64,000 nucleotides of DNA, taken from the NCBI GenBank assembly GCA_024336345.1, contig JANFOG010000001.1:5456001-5520000 (forward strand), read 5' to 3'. Made by a program: the position numbers and the translations under genes. This document shows, one piece after another, positions 25,181-36,572 of this stretch (its first letter is position 1; every line of letters starts with the position of its first letter). Source of the stretch: Mariannaea sp. PMI_226. Lineage: Eukaryota; Ascomycota; Sordariomycetes; Hypocreales; Nectriaceae. Under the pieces are notes generated by a model. That model ran no database searches. It saw nothing but the letters and a program-made list of their open reading frames with translations, and was not told where the DNA came from.

Positions 25181-26236
25181 CTACGCCAGCCAATATTTAA
25201 GCAGAAAACCACAGCCATCTGCGATCCAGGGCTCCTGCATAGTCAACGACGCGTCGAAATTATGTTCACCAGGTAGTACCGATAATATTCTGGGGCGATC
25301 GGGTAGTGTCTCGACCATGCGTTTAATAAACTCAGTCGAACAACTTAATGGAACCTGTAAAGGTATACCAGGTAGTAATAATGAGCAAAAAGTCCCGTAG
25401 ACACTCAATTCGTTGCTATGACTACTTACCACTGAGTCGTCTGTCCCGTGCAAAATCCAAATGGGCGGACATATCTTTGATTTCTCAATCCGAGTAGTGG
25501 GATCAAGTCGTGCATCAGGCTTCTGGTTCACCATTCGCGGCAGTCTGCCCTGCTGCAGAATGCATGCGACCAACCCCCACATCTCCATGACGTCTCCTTG
25601 TGTTCGAATTGTACCTTTGGTGCGCTGCAAATACGTGCGAATATTAGCCTCTGCCTCTCGCGGTGGAGGAGGTAAAGATCCCAGAATCTTTCTTGGTCTT
25701 GTCATCTTGAGCTCAGGGACGTTGCTGTAGAGTGGTCCGTAAAGTGACACAACAGCTTTGATCCCTACATCGGGGCGCTCAAGCGAAGAGATCAAAGCAA
25801 TGGCTCCCCCGGAGCTGTGTCCTACACATATGACGTGATTGATGTCGGGTTGTACGGGCCATGACTCGGACTCGGCCGTGTCCGGTAGGTTACCCAGAAA
25901 CCACGTCCAGAAGGCATCCATGTCGTCCATAACGTCGGCACCGGTGGCCTCGGGCAGGAGGCGATAGTCAGGAGCCACGATCATGGCATCCTGAGACAAG
26001 GCAAACTCGAGAAGCCAGACTGGCCACCATGGTTCGTATAGCCGGTCCCCGACAATGAAGCCTCCCCCATGCCAGTAGACCAACACGGGTACCTTGACAC
26101 ATGGAGCTTGGCGGTGTTCCGTGGCAGATTGCCTAGTTGTAAAGATAGATACCCAGATGTCGTGGCCTCTAATTGTGCTGTAAACGCGATCTGATCGTTC
26201 AAATTTGTCGAACTTGCCCTCTTGCTTTGAAGCCAT
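25181..26236 (-). CDS. Alpha/beta hydrolase (HSL/fold-3 type), possible trans-acting thioesterase
   Basis: The frame is open throughout, but an intron with a perfect GTAAGT donor and TTTACAG acceptor (25355-25429, 75 bases, divisible by three) interrupts the conserved C-terminus. Removing it restores HGTDDSV-VPLSCSTEF and gives 326 residues, a normal family length. The oxyanion motif is YWHGGGF, the nucleophile motif GHSSGG and the acid Asp sits in HGTDD. The catalytic His is in PGEHNFD, so the triad is complete. There is no signal peptide. The gene lies between the NRPS and PKS genes, reading the same way as the NRPS and divergent from the PKS. Since the PKS has no release domain, an off-loading, editing or acyl-transfer role is plausible, but an ester-trimming tailoring step is equally possible. 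A perfect GTGGCACCAC site lies about 195 bases upstream. Confidence 0.88.
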   Translation of the reverse strand: MASKQEGKFDKFERSDRVYSTIRGHDIWVSIFTTRQSATEHRQAPCVKVPVLVYWHGGGFIVGDRLYEPWWPVWLLEFALSQDAMIVAPDYRLLPEATGADVMDDMDAFWTWFLGNLPDTAESESWPVQPDINHVICVGHSSGGAIALISSLERPDVGIKAVVSLYGPLYSNVPELKMTRPRKILGSLPPPPREAEANIRTYLQRTKGTIRTQGDVMEMWGLVACILQQGRLPRMVNQKPDARLDPTTRIEKSKICPPIWILHGTDDSVVSSHSNELSVYGTFCSLLLPGIPLQVPLSCSTEFIKRMVETLPDRPRILSVLPGEHNFDASLTMQEPWIADGCGFLLKYWLA

Positions 26237-27263
26237 CGGGTTGTTGTTGCTTGCGACACCACGAAAAATCAGCGTGGCCTCAGTTTCTGACCTGCCAGCG
26301 ATTAAAGAATATTCACAAACGAGCTGGTTTTACAGTAGTAATGTCAGTGGATATGCGAATAGAATTCAAAAACACGTCGTAAGTGCTTCCCCGTTGTCTT
26401 ACTGTTGTCTGGTGTGGAGTGGACACGAGTGGCACCACCTCCAAAATTAAACGCTTATAGCACCCAACACATATATCATTTACTTGAAATTTGTTGCCTA
26501 CAGCGTTGAAACAATATTTTTACCAAGTGGTTACGAAACGTCGAAAAATCAGTGTCTTAGACTAAGAAATTATACATGCAGATCATCTTTTTCGCATCAA
26601 CACCTAAGGAGGTGGGCTTAGAGTGTGATTATGACCTCCAGATATTTTGACTACAAGATATATGCCATCATTTCAATTAAAAGTCAAGAACTAGGTGCAG
26701 TTATTTGGTTCAAGATGTCAAGAGTGAGTGTATATAGGGTAAGGGACCAGTGCTGTTAGCTGCGAAGATGGAACACTCCACTCGAGAGCTTAGTGATTTC
26801 GGTATATTACTGTTCACAAGTGCGAGGATTGAAGGATTACAGGAACAGAGGAAAGATTGCATGGCCTATACGTCCTGGCGGTGTAACCATTGAAATTTGA
26901 TTATCTGGAATATGAACTTGTTATGTTGACCAAACAGTCATCGAGTAATCCTTTTAATCCAACAAGGCATAATCACTACGATTTGAAGGATCGCAAAGGT
27001 TGTAAGCGCGGTGTCACCATCTAACTACTTCGTACCTGTTGCAACTGGAATTGGCTGAGTAGCAGGTAACATATCCAACACTGACCCCGTTTCGAATCAA
27101 GCACTTCCATATCTACATACTACCTTGCCAGCTAGTACAACGTCAAATTCACTTTCCCTCTTTGCATAATAGATACCCATTGCTTGTCACTCACATCCAC
27201 CATCTTTTTCAGTCCTGTCATACCTTCTTCCTTGCCATTCGCCTCTGTACATACATTACCAGC
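26237..27263. promoter_or_regulatory. Divergent promoter region between hydrolase and PKS
   Basis: A 1-kb AT-rich region between two divergent genes. It holds GTGGCACCAC at 26429-26438. A related but differently spaced inverted repeat, GGTGTCACC, lies near 27010-27018, about 250 bases before the PKS ATG. No coding region is visible. Confidence 0.55.
26429..26438. promoter_or_regulatory. Candidate cluster operator GTGGCACCAC
   Basis: Matches GTGGYRCCAC. It lies 193 bases upstream of the hydrolase start and about 830 bases before the PKS start, so it could serve the hydrolase or both. Confidence 0.4.
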
Positions 27264-30200
27264 ATGTCACCAAGCAATGACTCTGGCGACTCCAACGGCC
27301 ATCATCATACCAGCGGCCATTCTACTACCGATGGGCCGTCCTTTAACGGATCCAAAATTGCATCCAACATTCCATCCAACACCAACGGCTCTTTTAGTAC
27401 CAAAGGCATTGAAATAAACGGCATTCAGACCAGTGAGGCAAGCAGTTTACCCAACGGAAAAAATGGGACTCACAGCAATGGGCCCGAAATCTATGCGCAT
27501 ACCCCAATCGCCATTTGTGGCATGGGGGTGAGACTACCTGGCGGAATCCGGAGCTCGTCTGACCTTTTCGACTTTCTTGCAAGCAAGGGCGATGCTCGAA
27601 ATGTGGTTCCAGAAGACCGGTACAATGTAGACGCCTTCTATGATCCATCTGGCAGACCCGGCAGCGTCATAACTAAGTATGGATACTACCTTAACCTCGA
27701 CCTAGCTCAATTTGACGCTTCCATGTTTGGTATATCCAATGCTGAACTCTCCACTATGGACCCCAGCCAACGTCTCCTTCTTGAGGTTACCCGGGAGGCC
27801 TTTGAGAGTGCTGGCGAGGCTGACTTTCGCGGGAGGAATATCGGCACCTTTGTTGGAGACTTCACCGAGGACTGGCAAGACATGCAGAACATCGACCTTT
27901 TGAACCACAAGCCATATTTGATGATTGGGAAATCAGACTTTGCGCTTTCTAATCGTATAGCATTTGAATACGATCTTCTAGGTCCCAGTGCCAGCATCAA
28001 GACAGCATGTTCGGCTACGGCCTCGGCGGTGCATCAAGCTGTCATGTCCATCCGCTCAGGCTCATGCCCATCAGCTATAGTAGCCGGCGCAAACCTCATA
28101 TTGACACCCCGGACAAGCATCTCAATGTCCATGTTGGGCCTTCTAGCACCTGACGGCAATTGCAAAACATTTGATGCCAACGCTAATGGCTTTGCCCGGG
28201 GAGAGTCGGTATGCGCGCTGTATCTTAAGCGTCTTGACGACGCTGTCCGTGACGGCAACCCTATCCGCGCCGTCATCCGCGCCTGTAATAGCAATGCTGA
28301 TGGCGGTGATGGCTCTAGGACCTTTGGCACGCCCAATGCCATGACGCAGGCTGCCTTGATTCGTCAGACATACTCGGCAGAGGGGTTGCGTCTTGAAGAG
28401 ACCAAGGTGGTTGAGTTGCATGGCACTGGGACACGAGTCGGCGACCCCTTGGAGACATCTGCTATTGCGGACTGTTTTGGAGGTCACGGAAATGTCTACA
28501 TTGGATCAGTTAAACCAAATCTCGGTCATGGAGAGGGTGCATCTGCCCTGACGAGCATTATCAAGTCCGTCATGGCTCTAGAGAACAAGACAATTCTGCC
28601 CAACATCAAGTTCGAGAAGCCGAATCCAAACAGTGAGCCTCATATCTCTTACTATTTATAGCATTATTTGGCACCGGCGGGGCACTAACAGTTGACTTCT
28701 AGTCCCATGGGATCGCAATCTTCACGTCCCGATAGAGCCTCTGAGGTGGCCTGAAGGAGCCCGTGAACGTATCAGTATCAACTCATTTGGTCTCGGAGGA
28801 TCTAATGTGCATGTGAGTAACTCGAACTTGGGCTCACAGTTGAATAAATATTTGTCGCATTAGTAACACAAACGTACTGGCAGATGGTCCTCGATTCCGC
28901 AGACTCTATGGGAGTTCCATCACGGCACCGCCGTCGGATCATCAAGGGCAACTCTAAACGCAAGTCATTGCTGCTGCTATCCGGAAACAGTGCACCTGCC
29001 ATCTCGGAATTGGCAGCAAAATACGGGAAGTACCTGGAACAGAACCCAACCCATCTAGAATCCATGGTATACACACTTGCTTCGCGACGAGAACGCCTAA
29101 AACTAGCAAGTTATTGCATCGCTGATGGCCTAACCATTGGCGAACCAGCAGCTCCTTCCGGTCTTGCAAGTATTCGTCAAGTTGCATTTGTATTCACAGG
29201 ACAAGGTGCACAATGGGTTGGTATGGGCCACGAAATGATGCTTGACAACGTTGAATTCGCTATGAGCATCAGATATATGGATCAGGTGCTCAAGTCTCTC
29301 GAGCAGCCACCCGGGTGGACACTTGAAGAGCTGTTGCTGGCTGACAGTACGGACAAAAATCTGCTAACTCCTACCGACCGATCTCAGCCGATCTGTGCTG
29401 CCGTACAGATTGCCTACGTCGATGCTCTCGCCGCGTGGAACATCAAGCCGTGGGCCGTAGTTGGGCACTCAAGCGGAGAAGTCGCTGCAGCGTATGCTGC
29501 GGGTGTTCTTACGAGGAGAGAGGCTATCATTGCCGCATATTATCGTGGTTATGCTTGTGTATGCTGCAAGACCTCCGGTACAATGGCGGCAGTGGGCATG
29601 GGGCGCGACAAGGTTGAGCAACATCTCAACCCTGGTGTGGTTCTTGCCTGCGAGAATAGTAACACCAGCGTCACCATCTCAGGTGATCTCAAGGCGGTGG
29701 AAGAGACAATAGACAGCTTGAAGAGGATGTACCCGGATTTGTTCATCCGACAGCTTCGAGTGCCCATGGCCTACCATTCTCATCATACAGCCACCATTGC
29801 AGACCTCTACAAGTCTCTTGTCGAGCCTCATCTGGTACCAAAACCTCCCCAGGTACCGTTCTATTCAACAGTCTACGGGAAACAAATATCAGAGAGCACA
29901 ACTCTGGACGCCCAGTACTGGCAGCTCAACATCGAAAGCCCCGTCCTGTTCCGCACCGCAGTTTCCCAAATGTTGGCCGACATTCCCAACACAGCACACC
30001 TGGAGATTGGTCCACACTCGGCTTTGGCAGGTCCTCTTCGACAAATATACAAGGAAACGGGCCGCTCAGCTCCTTACACCTCCGTCGCTGAGCGTGGCCA
30101 AGACACCTACCACACTTTCCTTAGAGCTATTGGAGATCTTTATTGCGTCGGCATGATGCCTCAAATACCAGTATCAGAAAACGCCGCTACTCTGCCAGAT

Positions 30201-33200
30201 CTGCCTACATATCCTTGGAACTATAAGAATCAGTACTGGTCTGAGACACGTATGATGGAGGCCTGGAGATTCCGCAAGCACCGTAATCATGAGCTTCTCG
30301 GTCAGCGCATCCTCGAGAGCAGTGATCTTGAACCTGCTTGGAGAAACCTGATCAAACTGAACGACGTACCATGGTTGGTAGACCACTGTGTTGAAAAAGA
30401 TATTGTGTTTCCGGCAGCCGGGTATATCGCCATGGCTGGTGCGGCCGTTTCTCAGTTAATGGGATCAACGGCCTACACTGTACAGCACGTCAATATTGCG
30501 GCTGCCAAGGTACTTGATGACAGTAAGAGCATCGAGCTCGTGACCACACTACGGAAGCACTCTCTGACGGCCTCGACCGACAGTAAGTGGTGGGAGTTCT
30601 CTATCTCCTCTGAGAGCAAGGGAATATGGATAAAGCATTGCTGGGGCTTGGTAACTCATGAACGTGCCGTTGCACTGCCGTCGCAGCCTCAGGTTACACC
30701 ACTTGCACGGAAAGTCGATGCCAAACGATGGTACCAGACCCTGTCACGGACTGGCCTGAACTACAGCAATCGTTTTGTTGGATTAGAGAAAATGACGGCT
30801 AGCCCTGTTGACATGACTGCATCAGTCAGTATCCCCGATCGTCAGGACGAGGGTGAGGCATACGCGCTTCATCCATCCACGCTTGATATTGTCTTGCAGT
30901 CGTGGTCCGTCGCAGCGACAAGCGGCGAGTATCGAAAGCTTGATAAAATGTTCCTCCCTACATTTATCGAGCAGTTCTATGTCGGCGCCAATGGCAGCCA
31001 GAAAACGCTCCGTGTTCGCACCACGGCCCGAGAGTCGACTGTCTCAGCATTGGGCGATTCCTTTGGCGTAACCAGTGACGGTGAAGTGGCATTTGTTATG
31101 AATGGCTTTCGAGGAACACGAATAGATGGATCTATTAAAGAACGTACACCTGAATCAAGTGCATGGTCTGTTCAATGGCATCCATCCTTTCCCTTTACTT
31201 CTCCAGAGCAACTGATCCGCCCAGCGAGCGATATGACCGCCAGCTGTCTATTCGCTGAACAGTTTGGCCTGTTGTGTGCGGTCGAGATTCATCATGTAGC
31301 TGCAACCGTCACGTCGATTGCTCAGCCATTCTTCAATCATTTTTTGGCTGGGGTGGCTAAGCAGTTAGACCGTGTCGATCAGGGCGATTCAAAAGTTCCT
31401 GGCGCTGTGGAACTCAAGGCTCTTAATCATGAGGCTCGACTGACGAAGCTTATGGAGTGGCACGAGCTAGCCAATGGTGATGCGATGGAGAATACCATTG
31501 AAGCACTGTGGCGGGCTACCACAAATATGAAGGATATTCTGGAAGGTCGAAAAGACTTCCTTGATATCATTCTTGCCGACGAGATGCTCCAGAAGGTATA
31601 CAACTCCTACAACACCTGGTCTGACAACAGAGACTTCTTCCGCGTCTTGGGTCTCAACAAGCCACAGTTGCGTATCTTAGAGATAGGTGCGGGTACAGGC
31701 AGCTTGACTGCTGTAGTTCTAGAGGCTCTGCACTCGGATGACGGAGAGCGATTATACGGGGACTACACCATCACTGATGTCTCTGCTGGTTTCCTAAACC
31801 AGACCAAGGAGCGCTTTAGTCAGTATCAGGACCTTAAGTACAGTGTGTGCGATATTTCAGTGGACCCACTGGAGCAAGGCTTCAAGACCGCAACGTATGA
31901 CCTGATCCTGGCTTCTAATGTAGGTTTGCATCAGGACAAAAACCATTGCTTATGAAAGCGAACTGACGCGTGCTCTAGGTCTTACATGCCACACCCGACT
32001 TGAATGCGACATTGAGGAACTGCCGAAAGCTTCTGAAATCTGATGGACAACTATATCTACAGGAGGTTTGTTCTGGTATGTGCTCTCCAACTCATAGATT
32101 CTTTGCCTGGGATCAACGGAGAATAACCGAGTGATGCCGTACAGATATGAGATATCCTGACCTTGTTTTTGGCCTGTTTGAGGGGTGGTGGGTCGGAATC
32201 GAGGATAACCGTGTTCATCGTCCATTGATCAGCGAGAACGAATGGGATCTGAGGCTTCGGCAAACTGGTTTTCAAGGCATCCGGTCCTCGGTCCGTGACA
32301 ACGACCATCCCGATTTCTTTACCGTCAGTAACATTGTGGCTCAAGCTCAACCTACTCAGGAGCTTTGCTCCGAAGATTCTAGCATGAGCGTCACACTTGT
32401 AAAGCCACAACCTGCACTGGATCAGTTTGGACTAGGTGTCAAGAACGCCCTTGAGGCCGCTGGATACGCCTTGGATGAGTACATCTGGGGATCTAAGCTC
32501 CCACATGACCAGCCTATTGTCTCACTTATGGATGTAGACAACTCCTGTTCGCCTCTTCTAGCCAATATCGATGCGGACAATTTGGCTAGTTTCATCGACA
32601 TGGTGGGGGATGTTTCATGTCAGGCAGTGATTTGGCCCATGCGGTCTGCCCAGACAGAATGCCAAGATCCTCAGTACGGTAAAATGCTTGGAATGGCAAG
32701 ATGCATCCGCAGCGAGATGGCCATTGACTTTGTCACACTCGAGTTGGATAAGCTCGACTCAGAGGCGACACAAGCTGTGACACATGTATTAAGTAACGTT
32801 CAACAGGCGCAAAAGATGGCTACAGAGCATGAAGATAGTCTTGACATAGAGTCCGAATATGTCTGGCGCAATGGAGAGATGCTCATCAGCAGAATTCACA
32901 CTTTGTCTGTCGACAAGGCACTGGCGGACGCTGCTCCTCAGGTCCAAGGCAGACACCTCACCTTGGAGCAACCGGGCATGCTGCAGTCCATGTCTTGGAC
33001 CGGCCATGCGCTCCCTCCTGTCGCTTCCGAAAATGTTCAGGTTCGTATTACCGTCGCCGCATTGAACTTTCACGACATCGCTGAGGCCATGGGAATCATG
33101 GAACCAGAGGGTTACTCGGACAGTGACGGCTATCACGGACTCGGTTGCGAAGCCACGGCTATCGTCACAGCGGTCGGTGGCAATGTCAAGCACGTTTCTG

Positions 33201-35176
33201 TGGGCGATCGTGTCATATTCATGGAGATGCCGACGGGCGTCTTTGCTACAGAGGTGCAGGTGCCGGCAGCATTAGTTGTCCGGGCGCCCACAAACGTGAA
33301 CGACGAGGACGCAGCAGGTTTATTAATTCCCTATGCTACAGTCTTGTGGTGTCTTGTTGAGAAGGCTCACATGAAGCCCGGCCAAAAGCTGTTGATCCAC
33401 AGCGCGGCCGGAGGTGTGGGCATTGCTGCTATTCACGTTGCTCGCTGGCTAGGCGCCGATTTCTACTGCACAGTAGGCTCACAAGATAAGGTCGACTGGC
33501 TCAATTCAGAGTTCAGCATACCACGAGACCGCATCTTTCACTCACGCGATGATAGCTTCGTGGCCGATGTGATGCGCGTCACGGATGGTGTTGGCGTCGA
33601 CGTCGTTCTCAACTCATTGTCAGGCGAATTACTCCACGCCTCTTGGAAATGCGTCGCAACCGAAGGCTGCATGCTTGATCTTGGTAAACGAGACTTCTTG
33701 GGTCGTGGTCGGCTGGCCATGCGCCCGTTTACTGACAACCGTGCTTTCTTTGGCATTGATATTGCTGCTCTCGCAACTCACAGTAAGCAAAAGGTCAGAC
33801 CGTTGCTTGACCAGGTAGTAGAGCTCCTTGAGGACGAGAAAATCCTTCCTCTGCGTCCTACTACTGTTTTTGATGCGGAAAAAGTCCAGGATGCTTTTCG
33901 TTACATGCAAAAGGGTGTTCACAGGGGGCGCATTGTCATCAGAATGCCTCACGACCCTGAGGTGCTGCCAGTGGCTTCACCAAGCCCCAAGCCTGTCTTC
34001 AATCCTGACGCCGTCTACATGCTATCAGGTGGCATGGGCGGTCTGGGCCGATCGACTCTTTCTTGGATGGTCAGTCACGGCGCGCGACACCTCGCAGTGC
34101 TATCACCATCTGCGGGTACCAAAGATGAACATCGCGAGTTTGTGAAAGAGCTAAGTGAGCGAGGCTGCGAGTTGCACTGCTTCGCTGGCGACGTTGGTGA
34201 CTATAAGGTCGTGCGCAAGGTGATCGCCGCAATTCAAGAAGAAGGTCGACCTATCAAAGGAGTCCTGCAATTGGCTATGGTTCTGCGCGATTCTGGTTTC
34301 ATCAATCTAGACCATGATGGTTGGATAGCCGTCACTAATCCCAAGGTTCAGGGTACCTGGAACTTGCACAATCTACTACCCATAGACTTGGACTTCTTTG
34401 TCATGTTTGGGTCAACTAGTGGCACATTGGGTGCGTACGGACAGGCCAACTACGCAGCATCCAACTCCTTCCTTGACTCGTTCACACATTTCCGTCACTC
34501 TTTAGGTCTCCCTGCTGCTGTTCTAGATATTGCTGCAGTAGGTGATGTCGGTTATGTCGCGTCTACAAAGGACGTGGCCGAACGCCTCGAAAGAGCCATT
34601 ACCAAGTTCATGAGCGAGGGAGATTTTCTAAGAGGTCTCCATCTTGTTATTGAACGGTCAGCGAAGAAACATGCAGTGGATGCGGCGTCAACATCGACCA
34701 TGGCATACCAAGATGCTTCTCAAGTGGTTTTGTACAATGAGACAAGTCTTCCACTATCTGATCCACAGAACACAACTTCCTGGCGTCGAGACCCGCGCCT
34801 ATCAGTCTTCCGCAACAACCAGGGTGCCACGGCCAAGGGGGATGAGACTGCTGGGGAAGGGTTCCGAAGTTTCGTGACGTCCCTGTCAAATGAGCCCCAG
34901 AAACTTGACGACCCCGCGACTGTGTCATTTTTGGCACAGGAAATAGCAAAGCGTATCTCTACATTCCTAATGATGGACCAGGTCGAGATAGACACTTCGT
35001 CGACACTCTCAGCTATGGGCGCTGACTCTTTGGTGGCGATCGAGATTCGAAATTGGTGGAAACAGGCTATGGGAGTTGAAATTACAGTTTTGGAGTTGTC
35101 GGACAAGACTAATACTATGATACATCTGGGAGCGCTAGCTGTCAAAAGATTGAAGGAAAAATTTCTTTCCGAGTAG
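27264..35176 (+). CDS. Highly reducing PKS, KS-AT-DH-MT-ER-KR-ACP
   Basis: Five exons (27264-28632, 28703-28812, 28884-31919, 31979-32075, 32145-35176) give 2,547 residues. After an 80-residue Ser/Asn/Gly-rich leader come KS (from residue 81; Cys249 in KTACSAT, later HGTGT and NLGHGEGAS) and AT (GQGAQW, GHSSGE near 689). Then come DH (WLVDHCVEKD, LDIVLQ), C-MT (EIGAGTGSLT near 1425), ER (AAGGVGIAAIHVARWLGA near 1955), KR (SGGMGGLG near 2164; YGQANYAASN) and ACP (GADSL near 2495). The protein ends right after the ACP, with no TE, reductase or C domain, so the chain must be released or handed on in trans. With intact DH, ER, KR and MT the product should be a reduced, methyl-branched acyl chain, but chain length and programming cannot be read. 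The KS Cys and His residues are present although the usual ACSSSL is ACSATA. The start is the first ATG in frame. Confidence 0.96.
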
Positions 35177-36248
35177 AAGAAGCTGTATATTCAGTCAAGT
35201 AGAAAACATATCCCGCCTGTTTTTCGCTCTGTACGTTCAATGCGAGACAGTTCGAGCAGCAACATGGTATGCGGCTGAATAGTTCCTAAGACAGAAATTA
35301 AGCTCCTTATTTCATATCACAGGTGATAGCTTTAAAATGTCTCTTGAAACCTGAATTGATTCTGTATCAGCTTTTTTATTAGTGTCATAACCCTCGTTGA
35401 TTATCTCTGGCGAAGGCTGCCATCAATACACTATCCGTAGCTACGCAAGCAGCTTCTATGCTGCTCCACTGATTGCCATATTGATGCTTCGGTTACCAAG
35501 AGACCACAAACAGGTTAATGATTTATAATTCAAATAGGTAGGGTAATATAGCAGCAGCCGTGTTGTGGTATACCAGAATGTTCCTTGCACGTCACTATTG
35601 AGGACGTGAAGTTGTAAAGAAGAATATGCAAGACCGCAGACAAACCGAATAAAAATCTTTAACTCACATCTTCTAGGGTCTGACCCTCCCAAACTGTTTT
35701 ATTATGAAGCTACAAAATCATCATTTATATCAGACGCTCTCAATGTTCTTTGTTGCTCAGACTGACCTCTCATTTGTTTTAGAATCTGACTTCTCAGTTA
35801 TATGAAGAGCATGTAGACTACTTTTATGGACCGAATAACTATCAAAGTATTTACTAATTAAGCTTCTGGACTGTTCAACATACACCATGATGTTGCTACC
35901 CTTCAAGCATATTATGGAGACGTGTGGCACAAATTGCTCCCATGTGGCTAGCTCCATGAGGAATCTATTTTGGCCATTCACTCCCTCGCGTATTGTCTTG
36001 CTCCGCGCTAGCTGTAATTAGACGCGGCTTTCCAATCTTCAAATACTCTAGAGTCACATGCCCCAGGAACAAAGCGTCGATGGGTTTTTCATAAACTTTT
36101 CGGCTTGGCTAGCTGACGTGGGTAACAAGAAAAGCATCGACACTGTGTACACTTTGCTGTCGATGTGCTAGATATTGCGCGACGGAAAGCACGCATGCTG
36201 TCCAGGATATTGAGCTCGAAAAGTTGGGGCGTCAGTGGCCCTGGAACG

Positions 36249-36258
36249 GTGGCACCAC
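36249..36258. promoter_or_regulatory. Candidate cluster operator GTGGCACCAC
   Basis: First of a pair before the P450 gene; same inverted-repeat form as at 124, 163 and 26429. Confidence 0.45.
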
Positions 36259-36284
36259 GCTATATTACGGTGCAGGTGGGAGGA

Positions 36285-36294
36285 GTGGTGCCAC
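36285..36294. promoter_or_regulatory. Candidate cluster operator GTGGTGCCAC
   Basis: Second of the pair, 36 bases from the first and in the opposite reading of the central dinucleotide. Confidence 0.45.
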
Positions 36295-36572
36295 CTGAGG
36301 AGCTTAAGCACTGGTTTCGCCACAGCATCATAGGTTGAGAAATTCGGGCCGCATCTGATTGATCAAATAGTCCTTCAATCCTCTAAATCCAACAGTGGTT
36401 TTCGCTGCTAAAAGTGCAATTATATTCAATGAAGGATCACTCTAGAATGATGCCGTTAGTTGACGCCATCCATTGACTACTGGTAGATTGGCATATCAGC
36501 TTGCATAGTATAAAGCTTCAACGCCAGTATCTACTTGCTGCCACCTATCCCAAAAGCCTTGTTGCAGCGTTC

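Larger units (their letters stand above)
35177..36572. promoter_or_regulatory. PKS-P450 intergenic region with two operator-like sites
   Basis: 1.4 kb without a gene. The left part is AT-rich, probably the PKS 3' flank. The right part carries GTGGCACCAC (36249-36258) and GTGGTGCCAC (36285-36294), 36 bases apart and about 280-325 bases before the P450 ATG. That mirrors the arrangement before the transporter. Confidence 0.55.

Noticed and set aside
27162..27263. 34-residue N-terminal extension of the PKS
   Set aside because: The upstream codon is TTG, not ATG; the first ATG in frame is at 27264.
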